A DNA stretch of 34,415 nt from Mucidula mucida (Eukaryota > Basidiomycota > Agaricomycetes > Agaricales > Physalacriaceae). A model generated the notes under the pieces. That model worked only from the letters and a program-made list of their open reading frames with translations, ran no database searches and was not told where the DNA came from. This document shows positions 22,172 to 32,569 of this stretch, in pieces. The stretch is from positions 1 through 34,415 of the forward strand of contig JADNYV010000365.1 of the NCBI GenBank assembly GCA_015501055.1. Reading direction: 5' to 3'. Positions within the stretch are counted from its first letter, which is position 1, and every line of letters starts with the position of its first letter. The position numbers and the translations under genes are program-made.

Positions 22172-25027
22172 ATGTGGATTGCTGTACATCTTCTACCTTT
22201 CGTTACAGCCGTATTAGGTCGTCTGCACTGCCTTCAGCAGGTGGCCACCGATCCGGAGGACTTCAGTAGAACAACCTTTGACTATGTCGTGATAGGTGAG
22301 TTGAATCTCTTTCTAGCTTTGTGTGACCTTTTGACGTAAAACAGGAGCCGGTACCGCTGGAATAGCACTTGCAACAAGGTCAGGCAGCATCTTACAAGTT
22401 TCTACACGTCTCATAACAGTCAATCTAGACTAGCAGAAAGAACGACGATGAGTGTGGGCGTCATCGAAGCCGGGGAGCTTCATTTCAATGACTCGCTTCT
22501 CGACATTCCTGGTAACTAGTTTATGTCGTTGCATAACAATATTGCTTGATCTTCCCTTCAGGCAACCTCGGCCAAGTTGCTGACAATCCAAACTACGACT
22601 GGGGACTGAGCACCGAACCGCAGACCGGCGCTAACGGAAGATCTGTCCATATGGCAAGGTATACTATCTCCTTGTCGCCTCAGGATACCTCTCTGATGAA
22701 GGACCGTAGAGGAAAGTTAGTAGGCGGCTCTAGCGCCCTTAATTTCATGGCATGGAATCGTGCTTCTAAGGCGGAATATGATTCGTGGAATGCCTTCGCG
22801 CCTAACAAAGGCTGGAGCTGGGAGAATCTGCTTCCATATTTCATACGGTCTGAATCCATTGCCAGCGGCCAGATAAACGTCCTTCCCAGTCTGCCACCTG
22901 AAGAAGCAACAGCCGGGAACAACGCCGAAGAGGTGGGCAGTGATGGTCCCATCAAGGTCATGATGCTTGTGGTTCTGCTACTGTTCTCTCTGAAATTTCT
23001 TAAAAAGGTTTCGTACAACGACCTCTATCTGGATCCCGTTCCGGTGTATGTCGAAGCGCTCAATTCCCTTGACATCAGAACCAATGCCGACCCTGTGAGT
23101 AAATGCAGTCTCAAGCTCCACTTCATGCCTGACGATCGCAGAACAATGGTACCATCAGAGGCGTTTTCAACTCGCGTTCCAACATCGACCGACAAACAGG
23201 TACACGTTCATACGCGGCGTCGGGCTACTTTTGCTCGACTCCTCCGCATGGCAATCTGCGTGTCCTAGTAAATGCGAAGGTAACGTTCATTACAATGGCA
23301 CTTTGTACACGCTCCGAAATTTTCAGGCAACAAAAATTATGATGGAGAACTCGGGATCTCAAGGGAACGCTCGCGCAACGGGAGTTCAATTTCAGGTCGG
23401 CGCCGAACTGTATGTCGTAAACGCCAGCAAAGAGATTATCCTGTCTGCTGGAGTCTATCAGTCTCCTCAGCTGTTAGAACTTTCCGGTACCTTCAACTTA
23501 CTAAGCAAGACTTCGATCCTCAGTATTTTGTAGGAATTGGCCAGAAACACCTCCTCTCTAGTCTGGGCATCGAGAACGTGATTGATCTCCCAGGCGTTGG
23601 CGAAAACCTCCAGGCAAGTGACTTTTCTGTGTCTATTCCTAGAGGCTTAATATTCGGCGCAGGACCATCTTGCAGTGTCCATGCAATATGAGGTCAAACC
23701 TGGCGTATCGACTTTTGGTAGCTGCATATCTTCGCGATCATGGGTCGTTCATCGTCAATCGTAGTAGATGCACTCGCGAATAACGCAACATTTGCGCAGG
23801 AACAGCTACACTTGTAGTACGTGATGTCTTCTTGCCATACTACCTGAGATCGTCTTACACTGTTTAGTGACTCCAAGCATACGGGTCTCTTCGCAGCGAG
23901 CAACTCTGTGCTTACATTTCTGTCACTCCAAGATCTTGCTTTAGGCACGCAGGGAACGGCGTCACTAGTCAGCGCGTTCGACAGATCAGTCGCCCTCCTC
24001 AAGCCGTCCGCTATCCAACGAATGCAATATGATCTGCAACGCCAATGGCTGCAAGACGACGAAGTTCCCGCCATTGAGCTAATCCTGTTCAGTAATTCTT
24101 TAGGTGCCCCGGCTGCGAATCACAGTTCTATCGCGATTCTTGGTGCAGGCATGGTACGTCCTAAAGGTGCTTCGATTGCTTCGCACATTGTTGACAAGAT
24201 CCCGATAGCATCTTCTGGGACGCGGCTCCGTGGTAGGTCGTGTCCTCATCCGCGTTTTGAGTGATCTCAAGCGCACTCCAGCACATCAATACAACTGATT
24301 TTGGCTCTCCTCCCGTGATCGATCCAAAATGGCTGAATAATGAATTTGGTATGTTCTTACAATATGTAGTAACAGATTATGACCGACTGTCCGCAGACCT
24401 ACAACTTCTTCTAGCTGGATTCAGACTTCTAAGTAAAGTGGGAGATACGGCCCCTCTGGCGAACATTATCAAGTCCGCGTCGTTCCCCATTGGCGCCATG
24501 AACGAGTCTGCTGTTATCAGGTACGAGGGGGCCTTTTGTTCCTTTTTGTTTCTCACAAGCGTGAAGTCATTTAAGAGAGACTGTTGGAGTAAGTAGCCTT
24601 CTCTCTCCGGTTAACGCACTCTTATTGTGGCGCAGAGCTCTCAGCATCCGATGGGCAAGAATTATCATTTCGAGTACTTATTGGTTGTCTCGGCTAACGT
24701 GTCCCTCCTTGGTTAGGTACTCTAGCCATGGGTCCCCGTGATAAAGGTGGTGGGTGGAGTCCTTTGTGGTGCTTTGTGGAAGCTAACCTCCGTGTGTAGG
24801 CGTTGTGGATGGCAACTTGAAGATTTATGGTACTTCCAACTTGAGGGTGTGCGATGCCAGCGTTTTCCCAATCGCAGTCGGTGCCCATCTGCAAGCGACA
24901 GTGTATGCATTAGCAGAAAAGGTAACTCGTTGCATCATTAGTGACACAATATGATAACTTACACCTCCATATCTAGATGGCGGCAGACATCATCTGCAGC
25001 TCAGGCAGGACCCCGTGCCATTGCTGA
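22172..25027 (+). CDS. Secreted GMC oxidoreductase (aryl-alcohol-oxidase-like)
   Basis: This is an FAD-dependent alcohol oxidase or dehydrogenase of about 600 residues. The start at 22172 gives a signal peptide (MWIAVHLLPFVTAVLG). The FAD-binding fold is FDYVVIGAGTAGIALATRL, split by two introns, followed by VGVIEAG. GMC signature 1 is ARGKLVGGSSALNFMAWNR and signature 2 is SAGVYQSPQLLELSGIG. The catalytic region SQHPMGTLAMGP supplies the base His, and VGAHLQATVYALAEK the second active-site His. About 17 short exons are needed, among them a 13-base microexon just before the catalytic His, and two introns begin with GC. The stop is TGA at 25025-25027. It probably oxidises a primary or allylic alcohol to an aldehyde with release of H2O2, outside the cell or in the secretory pathway. 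Confidence 0.92.
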
Positions 25028-25680
25028 TAGACCCTCGGTTCTGCTATGAGCAATGTCAATTTCGTTCCCAAGTTAGAAGGAAGTACACCTGTGTGGGAAC
25101 CAGCATCTTGAAATGATGATTGCATGTGTACCAACTTGGTGATCATAACAGGGGAGAGTCAAGAAGAGAAACATGTCTTGGTGCTTGCGGGAACAGTAGA
25201 CTCAAGATGCCAGTCGGATCTCAGCGTCGATAATCTGGTATTGGCACCACCAGGCCGCCCACCGAAGTCCCATCAAGTTTACGTCGCAGGATTTCGCAGG
25301 ATGCCCCGCAGCAGCAGATGCACAGACTCAAGGCCGGCATCCCTTTTCGCCACTATTACTCATTTCGGCCACAGTAGTATTTATCTAGGTAGGTGTGGGA
25401 CTAGAACGGGCACCACCCCCGGTTCTGATTCACAGAACTAGAACGCTAGTGCCACTGTAGTGGACGCGTTGCCAAGATTTCGGATGGCGGGTCAAACGTG
25501 CTCACGAGAGGTAAACTGGTAGCTGGCATTTGTATGCGCCGCCACCGGTTTCACAAAGAACGTTTGGTGCATCCCTTCACCATAAAAGAAGGTGGAGATA
25601 GGTGTCATGGTGTATTAATGCCCCGAAATCACTGGATGCCTCACTATCGCTACAAGTAGGAGAGCCGGAGGCTAGGCGTC
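25028..25680. other. Convergent gap, no gene seen
   Basis: This lies between the 3' ends of the GMC oxidoreductase and hydrolase copy 2. It contains a 105-codon plus-strand frame (25124-25441) without recognisable motif; otherwise nothing is supported. Confidence 0.45.
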
Positions 25681-26928
25681 TCAACCAATGAGCTCTATGA
25701 ACGCGTTCAACGCAAACTCGGGGACGTCCCAATGAGCCTGTTGTGGGGTATCACAATTTTGAACATGAGAATACTAGAGATCACTTACGAAATGATTAGT
25801 TCCGTCTATTAGAGTATAATTGATAGGCACTGAGCCTCCGTTGGCTGTCTCTTCATCTTGGACCGCCCATAACCCCGCAAAGCCAAATGCAGCCGTTTTA
25901 CTTCCCACTAGAAACGATCGTTTCATGCGAGGAAATGTTTTAGCAATGTCCACGTCGAAGAGCGCTTTTCGGCCGCTGGTTAGCAGCTGATTTTGGAAGG
26001 CAACCAGAAATGGGAGATCGGTGGCGGCGTCGTCGCCCAATTGCATCATCCCGTCCAAGTCGTTGATTGGAATGTTGTATAATGTGGGAACATGGCTAGG
26101 AGAAGTGAGAATCCAAGACAGCTTGTCGAGGTTGCGCTGAACTATATCTTCGTGGTCAAAGTATGCAGTAACCCATTGTCCGAACGCCGGAAGGCGAATG
26201 TCGTCGGGCATCGTGGTATCCGCCAAGGGTGTCCACTGTTGTGCAGGCATTCCAAGGCCAAGGACGAGGCCAGCGGGTTCTACCCCACTTGATCAGCCAT
26301 GTCTTTAGTGCGGTACAACGAGTAGCGCACCATAAGAGATCAGGGAACGAACATTTAAGCCAAGTAGCCGTTGGACGTCCTTGGGTAACGTAGGAGAGCT
26401 TCCGATAGCGGCTAGAGGATACGCCGCACCCACTGACCAGCCTAGAAGAGCTACGCCCCCATGCTTTCCGTCCTGCGACAACGCGGGTAGTTTGAACTTC
26501 TTAATGAATTCTGCGACAAACATAGCGATTTCATGTCCGCGAGCCTCGATCTGAGCATCTCTGTCCGCATCGCCAGTACCTCCTGTAAGCGTCACGTCCA
26601 ATTCCTCAGGTGTGAACGGCGTAGACCCTGGGAATGGGCGACGATTCAAGGCTACGAAGCGCACTCCTTTCGACGGTGCGATGTCAAGAACTTTCTGAAA
26701 CACGACTAAATACGTGTCGCGTCAGTCTTTGACCACGCGTCTCCTGGGTGAGCACTTACGATTCGTGAAGATCATGCCATGAACAGCAATAATAGTGGTG
26801 TACACATCCTGCGCTGGTGGTCCACTGTCGATGAAGGACAGTTCCACGCCGGTGGAGGCATTGACTACTAACGTCTGGAAACCCATGACGCGCAAAGAGA
26901 AACAGACAAGAGCTAGGAAGAGAAACAT
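25681..26928 (-). CDS. Alpha/beta-hydrolase, copy 2
   Basis: This is a paralogue of the hydrolase at 12722-13922, in opposite orientation and with the same four-exon structure. The start is the ATG complementary to 26926-26928 and gives a hydrophobic, secretion-like leader (MFLFLALVCFSLRVMG) that copy 1 lacks as a translated start. The nucleophile elbow LLGWSVGAAYP, the acidic/loop region MKRSFLVGSKTA and the final GTNHFAHWDVPE are present. Copy 1 has Asp where copy 2 has Ser in the VGDK/VGSK loop, so that residue is unlikely to be the catalytic acid or is not conserved. The protein is almost identical to copy 1 up to about residue 145 and then differs at about one residue in five. The reaction is unknown. 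Confidence 0.88.
26462..26859 (-). repeat. 398-base inverted near-identical repeat, right copy
   Basis: This is the counterpart of 12749-13146. Intron 1 differs from the left copy at one base, whereas introns 2 and 3 of the two genes no longer align well. Confidence 0.85.
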
Positions 26929-27680
26929 GCTGTCGACTCGAGGTGTCGTCGTCAAGAGTGTGCATTTGAGGGCCACTTAAGAGTAAAAAGATCAATACAG
27001 GAACCAGGCCGCCTACGAGCCTGTAAACGTCAACGTCCAAATTAGTCTCCAATTGAATTGGCGGCAGCAGTGACCCACTGCGGCGAACAAGTGCGCCGAC
27101 AGTCAACTTGATGAATGATGGGAACGTGGGTTGAACATGGGTAAGGTCCGTATGGACATTTGATGAATCTCGAAAATCAGTTGGCGGTGAAGGATTGCTA
27201 GAGGGTGTTCACGTACAGGTACATGGATGGGTGGACCCAGTTTGCACATTGAACGTTCACTATGCGGGTACCGCCTGTTTGGCGTGTCAGTAGCAGTGGA
27301 AGCGCCGAGGCGCAGCGACAGTTCTTTTTTTCATGGAAACAGAAAGGAAAATCAGAATGCGCATTCATCCTGGACGTTGAAGCCGAGGCACATTTTCCGT
27401 AATAGGACTGTGTCTCCCAACATCTGAAGGTTTCAAACGTTCAATCTTCACATTATGGCCGCGGGTAGCCGTGGAAATTTGGCCAACCTTTGTTGGGAAC
27501 TGCAGACACGAAAATGGACCTGCTACAGCCGGTTCATTGGCCCAGGAAAAGTTGACAGAAATACTTGCAGCTACTATCTTCTACATTGTCATTTATAGAT
27601 ACAAGGACCAATCGGTTTGGAAACTTCCGGTATTCGGGCAAGATGAGAGAAACATGATCTGACACTGACACATCCATGAT
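26929..27680. other. Gap upstream of hydrolase 2 / downstream of UbiA gene
   Basis: This 752-base stretch is without a recognisable gene and contains the promoter of hydrolase copy 2. Its sequence does not resemble the corresponding upstream region of copy 1, so the two hydrolases are probably regulated separately. Confidence 0.4.
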
Positions 27681-28753
27681 TTACCAAACGAGGAGACCTT
27701 GCCGAATATTGCAAGGCAGAACGTGGACAAGAAAGAGCCAGAGCTAAGGTATGAATGTTTGAGTCAATATTCCAGCCAAGCAGCAGGGCTTACATTGTAC
27801 AAGAGATAATTCATCTTCTGAGCTCTGCGGTCGTGGAATAAGAGGAATCGCGTAGCAACGCTCACTCCTAAAAGCAAGAACATTGTACTCGAAATAGGTC
27901 CGAGTCGCCACAGAGTCGTGAGCATGCGGGTCCAAAGAAGAATCACGACCAGCATGTAGTATCGGGACGCCAGAGGCGCTACGATGGGAAGTGTACGTCT
28001 ACCAGAAAGATTGTCTCCTTCAACATCCGCAAAGTCCTTTCAGGGGCCAGTCAATGAATGCGAAGATTCGGAAAGGCTGAGGTGACGTACTTGTGCAGAT
28101 ATTGTCGTGAAGATAACCGCACCGCTGCAGACAAGAGCGTTTAGCACGGTACGATCGAGTACTCCCTGTGAGCCTGGCGCACTCTCGTCAGACATTCATG
28201 TGCATTGCGAGTGGAGACACATACTCATGCAAATACTAGCTCCTAGCTCAAATGTAGTGTAGCCGCCAACATTACAGAGGTTTTGAAGATCAGATGACCG
28301 CTGAGTCCGAGGTCGTCATGCAGAATTTCTACAACTGTGAGGGCCCCACTCGCAAACAAAGCCCAAGGTCCTTGCAGAGCTGACAACACCAAGCAAGATA
28401 GCATCAACCACCACCGAAATCTACGTGCAGTGGCAACCGTGATTCGCCCAGAAGGGAGAGGTCGCCAAGGCTTATTCACTTTATCTTCGTGGCCGCTGAA
28501 TGTCTGATTGGAGACATTAGCTTGAAGTAGATGAAGCCAAATCCAAACGATGGTCCTAAGAAGCAAAACCGGACGGAAATGGACCGCGGAGGCAGTGGCA
28601 AATGCAAGCTAGATGACATTAGACAACTTGTTGAGTAGCACATTTTGTATATAGTCGACTTGCCACTGGGAAGAAAATAGTCTTGTAATCCGATCTTGTG
28701 AAAAGATAAAGCGTTTTGAAGTGGTAACGCAACGCCTCGTCCATGGAGATCAT
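27681..28753 (-). CDS. UbiA-family protein, terpene-cyclase-like, with frameshift
   Basis: This is an integral membrane enzyme of the UbiA superfamily, about 290 residues. The start is the ATG complementary to 28751-28753 (MISMDEALRYHFK, then LYLFTRSDYKTIFFPV). The first metal/diphosphate motif is NQTFSGHEDKVNKPWRP and the second DFADVEGDNLSGRRTLP; the stop is TAA at 27681-27683. The NQ...EDxxNKPWRP form, together with KNxxNxxGYxxFELGA, resembles fungal UbiA-type terpene cyclases more than ubiquinone prenyltransferases (from memory of the families). The product could therefore be a cyclised sesquiterpene or a prenylated aromatic. At 28281-28284 (TTTT on the plus strand) the conserved frame shifts: GLSGHLIFK must be joined to NLCNVGGYTTFELGAS by one missing base. 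As written, the gene is broken. Four introns are seen, the first with GCAAGT as a possible donor. Confidence 0.85.
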
Positions 28754-29816
28754 CGAAGGAGCTTGTCTATTCGGACGAGGCGATTTTTAGAAAGACATCG
28801 GTCCTCCTCGTTGTCATCACGAGCCTAATCGCGTGTTCCTCAGTAGAAGGAGATTCACAGTGAGATGAGATGTCTCGTACTCTTCGGGGACGGTTTGGAA
28901 AAATCTACGTATGCCATTTTGATGATAGAGAATCGATATCAAAGATCAAGAACCAGACACCACACGAGTCGAGAGGTCGCCATTTCAGGAAATAATCACA
29001 GGCGCTCCGTCCAAATATCACCATGAGAATGACGAGGTACTGTCAATCCAGGCGCGAGGCCTCGTAAACGCTTCGATGAATTGAACCGATATCAACTCAT
29101 GACTAGCAAGAAGTTGCGGGAGAAGTTAGGCGACGTGCCTGCGTAAATTGCGAATTGTTGGTGTCGTTCCCGTGTAAAGCCGTCGATGAAAGGCCAAGTT
29201 CCTGACGGTCCACCGATGGTCACACTATGCCCACAACGTAATTTGAGATGAGATCAACTCTGTGTGCCATTCTATACAAACATGCTGATCCTTGAGCTTC
29301 GGGGAAAGTGCTTCGCAGTCGACAGAAAAACTGATTGTACTGATGATAGCAGTTGCTGCCACTAAGGCCCTTCGAAAGAGAGCAGCAGACTCCGCACTAT
29401 GCAGCGGAGAATTAGCTCGAACAAGCTCGTAACTGCATTCAAATCGAACTGAGGAGATATGTCAGTTTGAAAAGAAGAGGGCTTACAAACGTATGATTGT
29501 GTCACGTCCTGATCATGTCATAGCCTGTCGATTAATCTGCAACGTTCAGTCATATGTTGATGAGAGACGCTTAGCACCGATATGGACTGCCTGGGGTCTT
29601 GACCCTCAGATGATGCATCTGAAGGATTTGGTGATGGGCCACGGCTGTAAGCCAGTTCGCTTGTACATTGAGTAGATCTGTGCAAGGGTTGGTAACGTGT
29701 AATTGATGGTGATGGCGAGAAGAACGTTCCGAGAACAAACGTCAGCAAACAATTTCCGCATTGGGTTACCCACACCAACGACATAACGTCGACAGAATGA
29801 GGCTTAAGTTGGATTT
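28754..29816. promoter_or_regulatory. Divergent promoter region, UbiA gene and P450 C
   Basis: This is a 1.06-kb gap between two head-to-head genes. Short frames only (for example 29493-29675 plus, 29518-29784 minus), none with a motif. Co-regulation of the two genes from this region is plausible but no operator could be named. Confidence 0.4.
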
Positions 29817-32295
29817 ATGTTTCTTGACTTCCCCATCTCCTTCATGCTTACTTTATCCTTCGTCTACGAGCATTTAGCGACTGTTCTTGCCCTCATTCTC
29901 GCTGTCTTCATATTCGCCATCTCTCCCAAATGGATTTCTTCAATCGACTTTCTGCCGCTCCCTGTTCGTCTGGTACTGCTGGACTGGCACCCTTATCTTA
30001 TATTCACGTAGGCTGACCCGACGTTCTTCTGGGGCCATGAAAAACCCATCTTCTTCAACCAGCCTGGTCGAGCTATCAGGAATTGGATGACTGAAGTGGG
30101 TTCAACGTTCCGTATCAAGGCAGCGTTTGGAGTAAGTCTTCTCGTGATTCTGAGTTCGAAAGCTAAGAGTCGTAGGCTCCGGATATCGTACGTTTATGGC
30201 AGGTTTCGTGATTTGACGTTGACTTGAAATCGCCGCACAGCTAGTGCTCTGCGACCCCGTCGCCATTACTTACATCTTACAAAAGCGAGTTTTCGACTAT
30301 CGTGTGTAATCACAGCCTTTCCGCTTCTTTGACGTTGAGCCATGCCATTAGATCACAGCATTGTCGTCCGGCCGCGTATTGCGCGCCTTCTTGGAAAAGG
30401 ACTTGGCTGGGTAGAGGGAGAAGATGAACACAAACGTATGCGGCGTCTAGCTAGACCGGCACTAACGTAAGAATACATTTTTGCGTTGTGTCTTATGCCG
30501 CTAACATTTTACTTTCAAGAGTGGACAACATCAAGGCAATGTCTGGGGATATCCTAGAGGCGGCGGGACGCGTAAGAGCTCTATTTTCGGTATCGATCGT
30601 ATTGCTCATCCTAGCATGCTAGGTGACTCAAGATCTTGTTACCTTCGTACGGAAGCAGGGCAAGGATTCAGAGGTCAACATCGTGGACTGGACAGGAAAA
30701 GCAACGTATGATATCCCTGCCCTCTTTTTACCATGCTGATGGAAACTGTGCCAGCTTGAATATCGTAGGACGAGTGGTATGTTCTAGCTCCCTGCATCAC
30801 TGAAGCTTAGCCGTCAAGCTGGAACTTTCACTGGCAGGCATTCCTACATGATTTCGAAGGAGGCAACAATCTTGAGGCACAGAACATCTTAAATGCCAGG
30901 AAAACCGGCGTTCAAGCTATCGCGCGATATATCGGTTTCCTGGTGAGCCAATATGAGCTCGATCAGCTCTTTTGTTATAACTGAGCCACCTCGCTAGACT
31001 CTCATGCTTCTTCGGCGGTTTACATTCCTCAATCACCTCCCGATAGCAGCCATCCAAGGACAAAGTTTAGCTAAGCGTACTATACAGGTACATTCCCGAC
31101 CTTGTTCTACTTAGCGCGACTGATGTAACTCAGGACGGTGTAGCGCGCGAGCTAGTTGCCAGAAATCGCACGTTGATGGACGAGCATCGCCAGAAAGAGA
31201 AGGGAGATCTACTCACTAGGCTTCGTAAGCACCTTAGAGGGCGTGAAACTCTACTCTGAACTTTACTTAGTCCTAGCTGCTGAAGAAGAGAAGATATCTC
31301 GGACCGAACTTTACGAGCATGTGCGTATGACCCAGCTTGCGCGACTCGCAGGGCTTACTTGAATCTAGATATCTACTTTCATGTATGCGTCTACCAACTC
31401 TGACGACTTCCTTCTAAGCAGTACACAGCATCGCCGGCTTTGAGAGTACAACGATGACTGTCGGGTTTGCCATATGGGAGCTAGCTCGCCACCCTGAAAA
31501 GCAGAGGAGGCTACGCGAAGAGCTTAGGGCGCTCAACGGCGAACCGACATACCACGATCTCCAGCATCGTATGGAGTATCTTGACGCTGTATTAAAGGAA
31601 ACGTGAGTATTTATCTGGGTGTTGACCCGAAGCTAACGACTGCCAGACTACGCCTGTACCCTGGCCTTCCTTACATGGAGCGTACCGCTACAAAGGACGA
31701 CGTAATTCCCTTGCACCGGGCAGTGAAGCTTGCGAATGGTACCATGTCGAAGGACCTTGTTGTTCGTGCTGGCCAGGTGTGTCATAAGAGTGCTTTTTAC
31801 GACCTTCAAGGTTATTAAGACTGCGAATAGACGGTCATTATCCCAATCATCGCAATACATCGCCAGGATGATATCTGGAAGGACGCCGACACTTTCCGAC
31901 CTGAACGCTGGCTCGAGAAGCTGCCGCCGTCTGAGTGTCTTCCTGCTGGTTGGGGGAATATGCTTGCCTTTAGCGACGGCCCAAGGAGCTGTGTGGGAGC
32001 CAGTTAGGTATGTCATCCCTGTTAACGATGTTCTCTTCTCGCATTGATGCTTTCATCGATGCAGCAATCTTCAATTTCAAGGTGAGCTGAAAAAGTTTGC
32101 CATATTGCCTGAATTAAACGGCTTTCTCAGGTCATTCTGAGCTCTTTGATCGAACAATTCAGCTTCGACACTCCTCCGCACCTGAAAATGTCGTTGAAAA
32201 TCTCATCGAGCCTGCAAGCTTGGGTCCATCGGGATGAAGACGATCCTGGACGGAATGAGATCCCGATCATCCTACATTCGCTGGATTCTTTGTAG
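29817..32295 (+). CDS. Cytochrome P450 (P450 C), frame break at heme loop
   Basis: This is a third P450, of a different subgroup from A and B, about 540 residues and with about 15 introns. The N-terminal anchor starts at 29817 (MFLDFPISFMLTLSF) and is followed by WGHEKPIFF. Other landmarks are FDYRVIVVRPRIARLLG, GWVEGEDEHKRMRRLA, AFLHDFEGG, helix I AGFESTTMT, helix K KETLRLYP, DTFRPERW and the heme loop FSDGPRSCVGA. Directly after the Cys-Val-Gly-Ala the reading frame meets TAG at 32005-32007. Family members continue Arg-Leu-Ala-Ile-Phe at this point, and the DNA fits that reading if one base of the Arg codon is missing. The remaining exons (IFNFK, VILSSLIEQFSFDTPP...) are intact to the TAG at 32293-32295. 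Use of the weaker donor at 32003 would bypass the stop with loss of about two residues. Confidence 0.85.
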
Positions 32296-32569
32296 GGCGT
32301 AATTCTGTGTATAGGTTGTTGACTACTGTGAAACCAAAATGTACTGGGAGTTCGTCTATTTTGTCCGCTTCCTTACGCCGTACTGGAGGGTAACAAACCG
32401 CCGAAGCTTGTTAGAAGGCAATACGACCGTAAATCGAAAGATTGACAACAGCCTCTCTCTCCGTACAAAGATTGACAGAATATTCCCAAGACTAATATAC
32501 AATACAAGAACAGAATAAGATACAGAATAACGAGTTATACGATAACGTCCATCAAAAAAATCAAGCATT

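Noticed and set aside
22960..23010. Hydrophobic insert (MMLVVLLLFSLKF) in the GMC enzyme read as a membrane segment
   Set aside because: It is flanked by GT and AG, is 51 bases long and is absent from the family. It is an intron without a stop codon.
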